Below, piece after piece: positions 11,737 through 20,178 of a stretch of DNA of 26,986 nucleotides. Location: IMG/VR virus record IMGVR_UViG_3300046507_000633, positions 1 through 26,986 of that record; one strand, 5' to 3'. The notes below the pieces were generated by a model that searched no databases, was not told the origin of the DNA, and worked only from the letters and a program-made list of their open reading frames with translations. Source of the DNA: a virus. The position numbers and the translations under genes were made by a program. Within the stretch, counting starts at the first letter, position 1, and each line of letters begins with the position of its first letter.

Positions 11737-12405
11737 ATGACAGACACTGACACAGCTCCGGTTCCGCAAGACGCAGCACCGGAAGAAAAGACGAAACGGC
11801 TCACCGACGCGGAATATGCGGAGGCAAAGGAGCTGTATGAGCTGGGTCAGATGCGCCTGGCCGAGCTGGGCGACAAGTTTGGTGTCTCCCGGCAGGCATT
11901 GTCGCGTCGGTTCAAGGACGATGGCGTCAATTTCGGCTCACGAGCGCACGAGGTGCAGGCCGCGGTCGCGCAGGGTGTCAAGGCAGCGGCGACGACGAAC
12001 GCGACCCAGCAGGCTGCCCTGCAGATGGAACGCTACGCCGACAAGCGCCTCGAATGGATCGAGGAGACGCGCGTCAACGGCTACAAGGCGCTGAAGCAGG
12101 CCGACATCCTCGCCAAGACCATCATCAAGGACGTGCTGCAGAAGAAGGCGCCGGTCGCAACCGCCGACGACGACCTGAAGGCTGTCCACCGCTTCCAGAA
12201 GATCCTCACCGAAAACGTGCTGACCAGGCTCGACATTCTGCGCGCCAACGACGTGATCGACGAGAACGACCTGCCGGAGATCCACTTCGAGGATCTGACC
12301 GACGAGGACATCCTCTCGCATCACCGTGAAAACGGTCTGATCGACGAAGATACCGACCCGAACGAACTACTCGCCGAGATCAACAGCGTCGAGGTCTCGA
12401 CGTAA
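11737..12405 (+). CDS. terS: Terminase small subunit
   Basis: 222 aa. Residues about 22-60 hold a helix-turn-helix (MRLAELGDKFGVSRQALSRR) that would recognise the packaging site. A long helical central region follows, suited to oligomerisation, and then an acidic C-terminal tail (DLTDEDILSHHRENGLIDED) that would contact the large subunit. The stop overlaps the large-subunit start (TAATG). The family is defined by position and layout more than by conserved residues. It opens the virion module behind a family-B site. Confidence 0.8.
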   Translation: MTDTDTAPVPQDAAPEEKTKRLTDAEYAEAKELYELGQMRLAELGDKFGVSRQALSRRFKDDGVNFGSRAHEVQAAVAQGVKAAATTNATQQAALQMERYADKRLEWIEETRVNGYKALKQADILAKTIIKDVLQKKAPVATADDDLKAVHRFQKILTENVLTRLDILRANDVIDENDLPEIHFEDLTDEDILSHHRENGLIDEDTDPNELLAEINSVEVST

Positions 12406-13679
12406 TGCCGCAGCCAATCCTCCTGAAGGCGCACCGCGGGCAGAAGATCGTCTTGAAGGACGGTCGCCGCTTCAAGGTGATCGTCGCCGGCCGACGCTGG
12501 GGCAAGACGCAGATCTCCAAGATCGCGCTGATCAAGGCTGCCGTCTCCCGGAAGAACCAACTCTGCTGGTATGTCGCGCCGACCTATCAGATGGCCCGGC
12601 AGATCCTTTGGGAAGACCTGAAGCGCTCGATCCCGAAGAAGCTGATCGTCTACAACGGCATCAACGAAACCCGGATGACGATCAAGCTGATCAACGGGTC
12701 TCGCATCGAACTCAAGGGCGCCGACAACCCCGACTCGCTGCGCGGCGTCGGCATCAACTTCCTCGTCCTCGACGAAGCCCAGGACATGCGCCCGGAAGTC
12801 TGGGAAGAGGTTCTGCGCCCGACGCTCGCCTCGACCGGCGGCCAGGTGATCTTCATCGGCACGCCGAAGTCGTTCAACTGGTTCTACGACCTCTATGTGC
12901 TCGGGCAGCGCGGCGACACCTACAAGGACGACAAGGACAAGGTCGTCATCAACCAGTGGAAGAGCTGGCAGTTTCCGACGATCATGTCGCCCTTCATCCC
13001 GCGTGCCGAAATCGAGCATGCACGCCGGGAAATGGATCCGAAGACCTTCCGCCAGGAATTCGAGGCGAGCTTCGAGACCATGTCGGGCCGCGTCTACTAC
13101 GCCTTCAACCGCAAGGCCCATGTTGGCGAGTATCCGTTCAACCCGAACCTCGACATCATCGTCGGCCAGGACTTCAACATCGACCCAATGAGCTCCGTCA
13201 TCATGCAGGTTCAGCCGAATGGCGAGATCTGGGTGGTCGACGAGGCAATCCTGTTCGGCTCCAACACCCAGGAGACGGCAGACGAGATCGCCAGGCGCTA
13301 CTATCGCCAGATGAACCGCACGACCTTCTATCCCGACCCGGCCGGCAACAACCGGTCGCATGGGCGAGGGGAGTCCGACCTTGATATCCTGCGAGACGCC
13401 GGCTTCAAGCGGATCATCTTCCATCGCAAGCACCCGCCGGTCGCCGACCGCGTCAACTCGGTCAACCGTCTGCTGATGTCGGCCGAGGGCACGATCAAGA
13501 TGAAGTTCGACCGCAAATGCAGGCATACGATCGCGGCGATGGAGCAGACGATCTACAAGGCCGGCACGCGCGACGTGGACAAGACGATGGGCGTCGAACA
13601 CCCGGCCGACGCGCTCGGCTACTACGCGCACTACGAGTATCCGGTCAGGAAGATCGAAATTCTCGGCGTGTCTTTGTAG
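12405..13679 (+). CDS. terL: Terminase large subunit
   Basis: 424 aa, the usual length. ATPase: Walker A GRRWGKT (residues 29-35) and Walker B FLVLDEAQ (Asp123, catalytic Glu124), with coupling motif FIGTPKS after it. RNase-H-fold nuclease: GQDFNIDP (Asp256), YPDPAGN (Asp311) and HPADALGY (Asp402) give the three acidic metal ligands. It packages DNA into the prohead and cuts the concatemer at the portal. All catalytic residues are present. It is coupled to the small subunit and followed by a family-B site before the portal. Confidence 0.95.
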   Translation: MPQPILLKAHRGQKIVLKDGRRFKVIVAGRRWGKTQISKIALIKAAVSRKNQLCWYVAPTYQMARQILWEDLKRSIPKKLIVYNGINETRMTIKLINGSRIELKGADNPDSLRGVGINFLVLDEAQDMRPEVWEEVLRPTLASTGGQVIFIGTPKSFNWFYDLYVLGQRGDTYKDDKDKVVINQWKSWQFPTIMSPFIPRAEIEHARREMDPKTFRQEFEASFETMSGRVYYAFNRKAHVGEYPFNPNLDIIVGQDFNIDPMSSVIMQVQPNGEIWVVDEAILFGSNTQETADEIARRYYRQMNRTTFYPDPAGNNRSHGRGESDLDILRDAGFKRIIFHRKHPPVADRVNSVNRLLMSAEGTIKMKFDRKCRHTIAAMEQTIYKAGTRDVDKTMGVEHPADALGYYAHYEYPVRKIEILGVSL

Positions 13680-13688
13680 TTGCCGATC

Positions 13689-13708
13689 AGTCAATATTGA
13701 CTTATCAT
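13689..13708 (+). promoter_or_regulatory. Family-B site B5 before portal
   Basis: AGTCAATATTGACTTATCAT, with a perfect 14-bp palindrome at 13689-13702. It lies 27 bases before the portal ATG. Confidence 0.7.
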
Positions 13709-13734
13709 TGAGCCGTTACAGCAAAGGCCTTTCG

Positions 13735-15318
13735 ATGGATCAGTATCTGCTTCGCTCGTTTTTCGACCGCCGGCACCCGGATTATCACCGGTCGGTGAGC
13801 CATTGGCGTTTTCTGCAGAAGACCTACGAGGGCGGCCGCGCCTGGTTCGAAGAGCACGTCTTCCAGTATCACAAGGAAGGGGAGAAGGAGTTCAAGGACC
13901 GCAAGGCTCGAGCTTACCGCTTCAATCACACGCGCGAAGTCGTCGACCTCGTCGTCAAGTATCTCTACAAGGGCGACATTACCCGCAACGTTGACGCCGC
14001 ACCCCAGGTCGTGAAGGACTTCTGGGATAACGCGACGTTGCAGAACATGGGTATCGGGCAGCTCATGCGCACCGGCTCGACACAGTCCTCGATCAAGGGC
14101 CGCGTCGCCATGGTGGTCGACAACAACGTGCGCCAGGGCGCCGTGTCGATCGCCGACGTCAAAGCTTCCAACATGCGCATCTATGCCTATCCGGTCGACG
14201 CCATCGACCTGCTCGACTACGCCTTCGACGAAGACGGCGACGGCGGGCTGCTGTGGGTGATGATCCGCGAATATGTCCGTGATGACGCCGATCCGCTCAC
14301 CAGCTCCGGTGATGTCGAGGTTCGCATCCGCGTTTGGGATCGCCAGGGCTGGCGCCTGTTCGGCGAAGTCTCCGGCAACATCGTCACCACGACGCCGAGC
14401 GGCCGCAAGAAGGTCCAGCGCCAGGTCGAATTGATCAGCTCCGGCGAGCACGGTCTCGGTCGCGTGCCGGTGGTCTTCCTCGATCACCTGATCACCGACA
14501 ATCCTTACCATACGCCGGGCCTGATCGACGATATCGCCTATCTCGACCGCGCGATCGCCAACTATCTCTCCAACCTGGATGCGATCATCCAGGATCAGAC
14601 CTTCTCGCAGCTTGCCATGCCGGCGCAGTCCCTGCTGCCGGGCGAGGAGACCTACAACAAGCTCGTTGAAGCCTCGACCAAGCGTGTCTTTGTCTACGAC
14701 GCTGCCAATGGCGCAAGCGCAAAGCCCGAATACATCTCGCCCGACCCCAAGCAGGCGAGCGTCATCATCACGGTGATCAACAAGATCATCAACGAGATCT
14801 ACAACACCGTCGGTCTGGCCGGCGAACGCACCAAGGAAGACAATGCCGTCGGCATCGACAACTCCTCCGGCGTCGCCAAGGCCTACGATTTCGAGCGCGT
14901 GAACTCGCTTCTGACCGCCAAGGGTCAGGCGCTGGAGCGCTGCGAGAACGAGATCGTCACGCTGGTTTGCCTCTGGGCCAAGCAGCCTGTGCCGAAAGAC
15001 AAGCTCGTGAAGTATCCCGAGACCTACGACGTCATGCGTCTGGTGGACGATCTGACGATCTCCGAGGCTCTCGCAACGATTGATGCGCCGAAGGAAGTCC
15101 GTCGCGAGCAGTTGCGCGCGATGGTCGACAAGCTCTTCCCGCGCCTCAAGGCCGACATCCGTAAGAAGATCGAGGCAGACATCGACAAGTGGCTGGAGGG
15201 TGCTGACCTTCTGACTGCTCCGACAACCTTTGGGACGAAGACTCCGACATCAGCGGTCAAGGCCACGCGCCAGGGCCAGGTGACGAAGGACACTCCCAAG
15301 AAGAAGGCCGCGGCGTAA
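13735..15318 (+). CDS. Portal protein
   Basis: 527 aa from the ATG at 13735 (AAAGG, spacing 7); an upstream TTG at 13708 belongs to the family-B site. Size, position after the large terminase, and the layout (N-terminal FDRRHPDYHRSVSHWRFLQK, a central beta-rich wing, then the helical stem/crown segment with VINKIINEIYNTVGLAGERT and ANGASAKPEYISPD) fit an SPP1 gp6-type portal, which forms the dodecameric DNA channel. The C-terminal tail is basic and low-complexity (TPKKKAAA). No deletion seen. Confidence 0.88.
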   Translation: MDQYLLRSFFDRRHPDYHRSVSHWRFLQKTYEGGRAWFEEHVFQYHKEGEKEFKDRKARAYRFNHTREVVDLVVKYLYKGDITRNVDAAPQVVKDFWDNATLQNMGIGQLMRTGSTQSSIKGRVAMVVDNNVRQGAVSIADVKASNMRIYAYPVDAIDLLDYAFDEDGDGGLLWVMIREYVRDDADPLTSSGDVEVRIRVWDRQGWRLFGEVSGNIVTTTPSGRKKVQRQVELISSGEHGLGRVPVVFLDHLITDNPYHTPGLIDDIAYLDRAIANYLSNLDAIIQDQTFSQLAMPAQSLLPGEETYNKLVEASTKRVFVYDAANGASAKPEYISPDPKQASVIITVINKIINEIYNTVGLAGERTKEDNAVGIDNSSGVAKAYDFERVNSLLTAKGQALERCENEIVTLVCLWAKQPVPKDKLVKYPETYDVMRLVDDLTISEALATIDAPKEVRREQLRAMVDKLFPRLKADIRKKIEADIDKWLEGADLLTAPTTFGTKTPTSAVKATRQGQVTKDTPKKKAAA

Positions 15319-15439
15319 TCGACCGCTGAACTATCAAGAAACCGTCGAGACACTGACGGCCTGAAGACGTGCATACCCGAACGGCCAAGACACCGGCCAA
15401 CCCAAACGATCGCCCGAGATACTGGGCAAGGAGTATGAA

Positions 15440-16363
15440 ATGAAGAAAGTTCTTGAAACTACGCGCCGTTTTTCCTCGTTCGGCGCATTCGCATCGGCAC
15501 CCATGTATCCCGGCGCACCCCGGATCGCCTTTGCCCCTGATAATGAAGGTGGTGCAGGTTCCTCTGATGATGATGGCGATGGTGCTGGCGACGATGATGT
15601 CTCTGGCGACGACGACAACGCTGGTGGTAGCGACGAAGGCGATGACGACGCCGGCGGTGATGACGCCGAAAAGAACAAGTCGAAGGACACGGAGAAGCTT
15701 CTCCGCGACGTCATGGCGAAGAAGGCCAAGCTCAAGGACGCAACTGCCCAGATCGAAGCTCTGAGGGCCGAGATCAAGAAGTTCGAAGGTATCGACGCCG
15801 ACCAGGCGCGTCAGCTTGCCAAGGACAAGCGCGATGCCGACCTCGCCGCGGAAGAAGCCAAGGGCAACTTCGAGCGGGTCAAGACGATGATCATCGAGGA
15901 GCACAAGAAGGAAACCGAAACGCTCGCCGCCCAGGTGGCCGAGCTCAAGGGTCTTCTGGCGACCAAGGACGGCACGATCAACGAGCTGACCATCGGCCGG
16001 TCGTTCTCCGAGTCCAAGTTCATCTCCGAAAAGCTTGTGGTTCCGCCTTCCAAGGCTCGCCAGCTCTACGGCCCGCACTTCGAGATCGTCGATGGCGGTG
16101 TGGTCGGTTACGACAAGCCGGCGGGTGCCAGCGAGCGCACGGTTCTGACCGGCGGCGACGGCAAGGCACTGTCTTTCGAGGCTGCCATGCAGAAGCTGAT
16201 CGAGTCCGATCCGGATCGCGAACGTCTGATCAAGGCGGGCGTGACAGCCGGCGCTGGCTCCAACACCCACAAGGTCAAGGACGACAAGACCCAGGAACAG
16301 CCCGGAAGCAAGGAGCTCTACGGAGCTTCGCGAATCGCTTTCGCGCTTCAGAAGGGCAAGTAA
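15440..16363 (+). CDS. Capsid scaffolding-like protein
   Basis: 307 aa, ATG at 15440 behind AAGGAG. Residues about 35-80 are an extreme Asp/Gly-rich disordered stretch (DDDGDGAGDDDVSGDDD). About 85-180 is a long charged coiled coil (KLLRDVMAKKAKLKDATAQI and on). The C-terminal third is mixed, with YGPHFEIVDGGVVGY and a basic end. This acidic linker plus coiled-coil plan, just before the major capsid gene, is typical of scaffold proteins that guide prohead assembly. No protease motif is visible. Confidence 0.72.
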   Translation: MKKVLETTRRFSSFGAFASAPMYPGAPRIAFAPDNEGGAGSSDDDGDGAGDDDVSGDDDNAGGSDEGDDDAGGDDAEKNKSKDTEKLLRDVMAKKAKLKDATAQIEALRAEIKKFEGIDADQARQLAKDKRDADLAAEEAKGNFERVKTMIIEEHKKETETLAAQVAELKGLLATKDGTINELTIGRSFSESKFISEKLVVPPSKARQLYGPHFEIVDGGVVGYDKPAGASERTVLTGGDGKALSFEAAMQKLIESDPDRERLIKAGVTAGAGSNTHKVKDDKTQEQPGSKELYGASRIAFALQKGK

Positions 16364-16392
16364 AACCCTCTTTTTGGCTTATCGGCAACGGT

Positions 16393-16410
16393 AAGTCAAT
16401 ATTGATTGAA
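16393..16410 (-). promoter_or_regulatory. Family-B site B6 (inverted)
   Basis: AAGTCAATATTGATTGAA. Its reverse complement matches the full consensus, so it faces left. It forms an inverted pair with B7 upstream of the major capsid gene. Confidence 0.65.
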
Positions 16411-16430
16411 GTTTTCTCTTGAATAAGGCT

Positions 16431-16485
16431 CAGCCGTCGGGCACAATTATTGTCAATCAATATTGACTGATCCCGACGGCTGTTT
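16431..16485 (+). terminator. 11-bp stem-loop carrying a family-B site in its loop
   Basis: CAGCCGTCGGG (16431-16441) pairs perfectly with CCCGACGGCTG (16472-16482) and is followed by TTTCT. The 30-base loop contains family-B site B7. It would stop or attenuate transcripts arriving from the scaffold gene, whereas RNA starting inside the loop would lack the left arm. Confidence 0.6.
16452..16471 (+). promoter_or_regulatory. Family-B site B7 before major capsid
   Basis: GTCAATCAATATTGACTGAT, rightward orientation, 31 bases before the capsid ATG and within the hairpin loop. Confidence 0.7.
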
Positions 16486-16502
16486 CTAAAAGGAGAAAAA
16501 CG

Positions 16503-17405
16503 ATGCCGCTGCTTATGGATGAAGCCGCCAAGCTGTCCCAGGAGGACAAGGCCCGCGGCGTTATCGAAGAGATCATCGACCGCGATGAGCTGTTCGCCCT
16601 GCTGCCGTTCCAGCATGTGAACGACAAGGTTTTCACCTACGTCCGCGAAGGCACGCTGTCCGAAGGCGACTTCCTGGATGCCTACGACCCGGTTCCGGAA
16701 GGCGCTGCAACCTTCAACGAAGTCACGACCAAGCTCAAGGTTCTGGCTGGCGACGTTGATATCGACAAGTTCACGGCTGCTGTCCAGTCTGGCCTCAACC
16801 CGCAGGTCGCGATCCAGATCGCTGCCAAGGCGAAGGCTCTCGGCCGCAAGTTCCGCCGCACGATCGTCAATGGCGATTCCACGGCGAACCCGAAGTCGTT
16901 CGACGGCGTCAAGACGCTGACCCCTTCCGCTCAGACCCTCGTGGCTGGTGCGAACGGTGCAGCCGTTTCCGCTGAAATGCTCGATGAGCTCCTCGACGCC
17001 GTTACCCTCGGCGCTGACGTTCTCATGATGCGTCGTGGCACCTGGCGTGCGATCCGCGCGATCATGCGCTCCTTCGGTGGCAACACCGGCGACATGATCC
17101 AGATCCCGAACTTCGGCAAGCCGATCCCCGGCTACGACGGTATCCCGGTCATCATCAACGACTACATCACTGCCGACGAAGTGCAGGGTTCGGCAACCGC
17201 AACGACCTCGATCTACGCTCTGCGTCTGAACGAAGCCGACGGTTTCCACGGCATCTACGGTGGTCCTTCTGCTGGTATCCAGTTCGAAGACATCGGCACG
17301 ATCCAGAACAAGGACGCCTCGCGCTTCCGTGTTAAGTGGTATTCGGCAACCGCTCTCAAGGCGACCCACAGCGTCGCCCGCCTGAAGGGCATCCTTAACG
17401 TTTAA
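16503..17405 (+). CDS. Major capsid protein (HK97-fold)
   Basis: 300 aa, ATG at 16503 behind a near-perfect ribosome binding site (AAGGAG, spacing 7), as expected for the most abundant virion protein. The N-arm is helical and acidic (EAAKLSQEDKARGVIEEIID). The middle shows P-domain features (LDELLDAVTLGADVLMMRRG, TWRAIRAIMRS) and the A-domain run GYDGIPVIINDY. The C-terminal SRFRVKWYSATALKATHSVA is the usual closing strand. Codons are cleaner and more uniform than in neighbours. A family-B inverted pair and hairpin precede it and a terminator follows. Confidence 0.88.
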   Translation: MPLLMDEAAKLSQEDKARGVIEEIIDRDELFALLPFQHVNDKVFTYVREGTLSEGDFLDAYDPVPEGAATFNEVTTKLKVLAGDVDIDKFTAAVQSGLNPQVAIQIAAKAKALGRKFRRTIVNGDSTANPKSFDGVKTLTPSAQTLVAGANGAAVSAEMLDELLDAVTLGADVLMMRRGTWRAIRAIMRSFGGNTGDMIQIPNFGKPIPGYDGIPVIINDYITADEVQGSATATTSIYALRLNEADGFHGIYGGPSAGIQFEDIGTIQNKDASRFRVKWYSATALKATHSVARLKGILNV

Positions 17406-17412
17406 TATTGAT

Positions 17413-17436
17413 GATCAATCAATATTGACTTATTAT
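17413..17436 (+). promoter_or_regulatory. Family-B site B8
   Basis: GATCAATCAATATTGACTTA then TTAT. It follows the capsid stop and abuts the terminator at 17438. A partial extra copy, TAATATTGAT, is at 17403-17412. Confidence 0.7.
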
Positions 17437-17437
17437 T

Positions 17438-17467
17438 GGGGCAGGGCAATCCTGCCCCTTTGCTTTT
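17438..17467 (+). terminator. Rho-independent terminator after major capsid gene
   Basis: GGGGCAGG (17438-17445) pairs with CCTGCCCC (17451-17458) around a 5-base loop, then TTTGCTTTT. It would limit capsid-level transcription into the next genes. Confidence 0.85.
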
Positions 17468-17475
17468 GGTGACCT

Positions 17476-17727
17476 ATGAAGACCATCGAGATCTACGGCC
17501 AGAAGGGATGCGGCTTTTGCAGCAGGGCCGTCGAGTTCTGCCAGAGCGCAGAATACGCCTTCGTCTACCGCGACATCGCGGATGCCCAACATCGCTCCGA
17601 AATGTTCGCACGCAACCCGCAGGCCAAGACTGTTCCGCAGATCTTCGTCGGCGACACACTGGTCGGTGGCTTCGATGACCTGAAAGCCCTGCCGACTTCG
17701 CAACTCCAACAGATGATCGGTGAATAA
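17476..17727 (+). CDS. grx: Glutaredoxin
   Basis: 83 aa. Active site GCGFCS with Cys12 and Cys15 in a CGFC motif, the cis-proline loop TVPQIF, and the GGFDDL glutathione-site motif near the C-terminus show a complete dithiol glutaredoxin. It reduces disulfides using glutathione in the cytoplasm, commonly as electron donor for ribonucleotide reductase. Its position between capsid and head-joining genes is unusual; it may have hitch-hiked there or serve virion-protein folding. The ribosome binding site is weak. The stop overlaps the next gene by 8 bases. Confidence 0.92.
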   Translation: MKTIEIYGQKGCGFCSRAVEFCQSAEYAFVYRDIADAQHRSEMFARNPQAKTVPQIFVGDTLVGGFDDLKALPTSQLQQMIGE

Positions 17728-18613
17728 CTTGAACTACCTCAAGATCGTTTCGAAAGGATGGGCAGGCTACAATGGTCAGCTCAACATCATCACCTTCAAG
17801 GATGGCGTCTCTACCGAGCCGGTTCCTCCGCTCATTGCGGATCGCATTGCTGCATGCGTCACTGTCGTTGCCTGCAACGAAGACGGCAGCGAGGGCGAGA
17901 CTGAGGCTCTCGTCGGCATTCAGCATCGTCTCGTCACCGAGACCGCCTCGCGCGCCCCAATCGCAAAGCCTCTGCCTCGCATGAGCGATGCCGACCGGGA
18001 GCTCGAGAAGAAGGTTGAAGCGGCCCGCGCGCTCGAACAGCCGACGGACAAGCTCTTCACCCGCCTCGATCTGGAGCAGGTCGCTGACAAGTCCGGCATC
18101 AAGGGTCTGCGCGAGATCGCTTCCGGCTGGCAGATCAAGGCGCGTTCCATTCCCGATCTGATCAACGAGATCCTCGCTGCTCAAGGCAAGTTCCTGGCTC
18201 AGCGTCAGGCGCTCCTCGACAGTGCCGGCGGCGCTCTGCGCACGGCGACCCTTCCGGCAGATGCGCCGGCAGCGGCCGAACCTCAGCCCGAGGAAGTAAT
18301 TACCGCATCTGGTTTCGAGGGTATGCCTGAGAAGTATACCGGCGCAGAGGGCGTCTCGTTCCCGGCCGCGCGCCTGGTCGATCTCGCCCTGCGCAACTCC
18401 GGCATGTCGCTCACCGGCTGGAACAAGCTCCTCGACGCTGATCGCGCCAAGCTGATCACGCAGGAAGCAAGTGTCCTTGGTGTCAGCCCTGTGCTGCCGG
18501 AAGAGCCAGTCAAAACTCCTGCCGAGGATACGCCGGCTCCGGAAGGGGAGGGCGAGAGCGAGAGCGACGGTCAGTCCCAGCCCGAGGGCGAACCCCAGTC
18601 CCAGGAAGCCTAA
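17720..18613 (+). CDS. Virion-region protein with HeH/SAP-like segment (297 aa)
   Basis: GTG at 17720 overlaps the glutaredoxin end; a TTG at 17729 is an alternative start. Three parts are visible. An N-terminal beta-rich domain (about residues 1-75) with YLKIVSKGWAGYNGQLNIIT. A central helical segment with FTRLDLEQVADKSGIKGLRE, then IASGWQIKARSIPDLINEIL, resembling the short HeH/LEM-SAP-type helix-extended-helix found in phage structural proteins. A C-terminal Glu/Pro/Ser-rich tail (EGEGESESDGQSQPEGEPQS). Likely a minor head or decoration-type protein; that is inferred from place, not homology. Confidence 0.65.
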   Translation: MNNLNYLKIVSKGWAGYNGQLNIITFKDGVSTEPVPPLIADRIAACVTVVACNEDGSEGETEALVGIQHRLVTETASRAPIAKPLPRMSDADRELEKKVEAARALEQPTDKLFTRLDLEQVADKSGIKGLREIASGWQIKARSIPDLINEILAAQGKFLAQRQALLDSAGGALRTATLPADAPAAAEPQPEEVITASGFEGMPEKYTGAEGVSFPAARLVDLALRNSGMSLTGWNKLLDADRAKLITQEASVLGVSPVLPEEPVKTPAEDTPAPEGEGESESDGQSQPEGEPQSQEA

Positions 18614-18616
18614 GCC

Positions 18617-19408
18617 ATGCTCAAGCTCTACCCCGAGAACTATGACGTCTCCGTCGATGTGCTCTTCACCGATCTCAATGGCGACCTGATCACGGTCACC
18701 GGCGTCTCCGCTGCGCTCTACGACGGCGACGACGAACAGGTGGTCGACTTCGGAAGCCTCCCGTTCGACTTCACCGAAGGCAAGAAGACGGTGGTCATCC
18801 CGGCCTCCTTCAACGTTCTCGAGGTAGACGAGCTCTCCACCACCCGGATCCTTCGGGTGGTTCTCTCCACGCTTGCCGGCGACGTGCACCGATCCTTCGG
18901 TTACATCATCGAGGGCGAGACTCGGCTGGAGATCCTCAACAACACCTTCGTCACGCTCGAGGCTGCAGAGGCGCTGCTTCGCGACATGCCGTCGCTGAAA
19001 GCCTACCAGGCAGCCAGCGATGATCAGAAGGCGGCCGCCCTCATCAACGCCTATACCAGGATCGCGCGCGTCCAGGTTCGTTTCGAACAGGAGCCGCCGA
19101 TCGGCACGAGCTGCCGGCGCGAAGTCACCATCCGGCCGGGCGGCTGGAGCGAAATCACGAAGGATGAATTCCTCGGATACCCGAAGAGCTTCCGCAAGGC
19201 ATTGCGCCTGGCGCAGCTCAACGAGGCAAACGTCATCCTGACCGACAGCCCGATCGCGGCCCGCCAACGTGACGGTATCATCTCCGAGACCGTCGGTGAA
19301 AGCTCGGTCATGCTGAAAACCAGCAAGCTCGATCTCGGTGTCGATCGCTCGACCCTGCAGTTCCTCTCCGGCTACGTCTACTACACGATCAGGCTCGGCC
19401 GCGCATGA
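18617..19408 (+). CDS. Head-tail connector-region protein (263 aa)
   Basis: ATG at 18617, three bases after the previous stop. The N-terminal about 110 residues are beta-rich (LYPENYDVSVDVLFTDLNGD) and resemble an Ig-like or decoration domain. From about 112 on there is a helical region (EAAEALLRDMPSLKAYQAAS, INAYTRIARVQVRF) that looks like a head-tail adaptor fold. No catalytic motif. The position after the capsid and before HK97 gp10-like and tail-terminator genes supports a connector role. The ATGA end overlap couples it to the next gene. Confidence 0.65.
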   Translation: MLKLYPENYDVSVDVLFTDLNGDLITVTGVSAALYDGDDEQVVDFGSLPFDFTEGKKTVVIPASFNVLEVDELSTTRILRVVLSTLAGDVHRSFGYIIEGETRLEILNNTFVTLEAAEALLRDMPSLKAYQAASDDQKAAALINAYTRIARVQVRFEQEPPIGTSCRREVTIRPGGWSEITKDEFLGYPKSFRKALRLAQLNEANVILTDSPIAARQRDGIISETVGESSVMLKTSKLDLGVDRSTLQFLSGYVYYTIRLGRA

Positions 19409-20178
19409 TCCCGACGCTGCTGACGCAAAAGGCCGACCAGGCATCCTTCCGCTACGGGCTGTTTGTGGAATCGCTCCGCTCGCTGTTCCAGCAGTCGCTG
19501 GCCAGCTCGAGGTTCGGCACGCCAGCTCTCGTTAACGAGGTCTATGCCGAGGCCATTCAGCTTGGGCTCGATTTCAACGCCATCGAGGCGGAACACTTCG
19601 AAGCCGACATGAACGAGATTGCGCTACAAGCGCGCACAGCGACGTTGAATGAAATCGAGAGCATCGACACGCACGAGCTCACGGACGCAGCCCTTGAGCA
19701 TCTGAGCGAGTCTCTCGACTATCTTCGCAGTGAATTGCTCGCTCAGTCGTCGCGCGATATCGCAACACTGCGCAAAGGCCTGCAGCGCGTCGCGCTTGAG
19801 GTGAACATTTCGGCGCGTTCGCACGGACGTCCGCAGCGCTCGGCGCTCATGGAATACCTGGTCGGCAACAAGGCTGGCATCGAATTCTTCTTCCATGATC
19901 GGGCGTCGCGCAAGTGGGAGTCGAAGACCTTCGTTCGGTCGATCTGGCGCCACACCCTGCTGTCGGTCTACAACGAGGTCGTTCTCTTCACACTCGCCGA
20001 TCACGGCATCACCCGCGCAGCCGTCGAGCATGTCTCGCCGGGCGCCGAGTGGCGCGACTTTGTGATCGCACTCTCCTCCGGTTCGGAACTCCCGACCTAT
20101 TCGGAGATCCGCGACAAGATCTTCCATCCGAATGCCTACGCCTACCTGCGCATGGAGACCCCAGATGTTTCAGCCTAG
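19405..20178 (+). CDS. Minor head protein-like (Mu gpF-type, tentative)
   Basis: 257 aa. The N-terminal half is helical and acidic. The C-terminal part has SIWRHTLLSVYNEVVLFTLA, DHGITRAAVEHVSPGAEWRD and IFHPNAYAYL, reminiscent of the C-terminal domain of phage Mu F-like minor head proteins, with HPN near the end. The match is by eye and tentative. The stretch 19606-19776 has only two GG/CC occurrences in 171 bases and uses GCG/ACG rather than GCC/ACC codons, unlike the rest of the gene, suggesting a patch of different origin. The end overlaps the next gene by 14 bases. Confidence 0.55.
   Translation: MIPTLLTQKADQASFRYGLFVESLRSLFQQSLASSRFGTPALVNEVYAEAIQLGLDFNAIEAEHFEADMNEIALQARTATLNEIESIDTHELTDAALEHLSESLDYLRSELLAQSSRDIATLRKGLQRVALEVNISARSHGRPQRSALMEYLVGNKAGIEFFFHDRASRKWESKTFVRSIWRHTLLSVYNEVVLFTLADHGITRAAVEHVSPGAEWRDFVIALSSGSELPTYSEIRDKIFHPNAYAYLRMETPDVSA

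Noticed and set aside
13689-13735. Sigma-70 promoter built on TTGACT of the family-B site
   Set aside because: No TATAAT-like box recurs at 16-18 bases downstream across the copies, so a plain sigma-70 reading is not supported.
17474-19444. 656-codon minus-strand frame
   Set aside because: Antisense to glutaredoxin and three head-region genes that have proper starts and overlaps.
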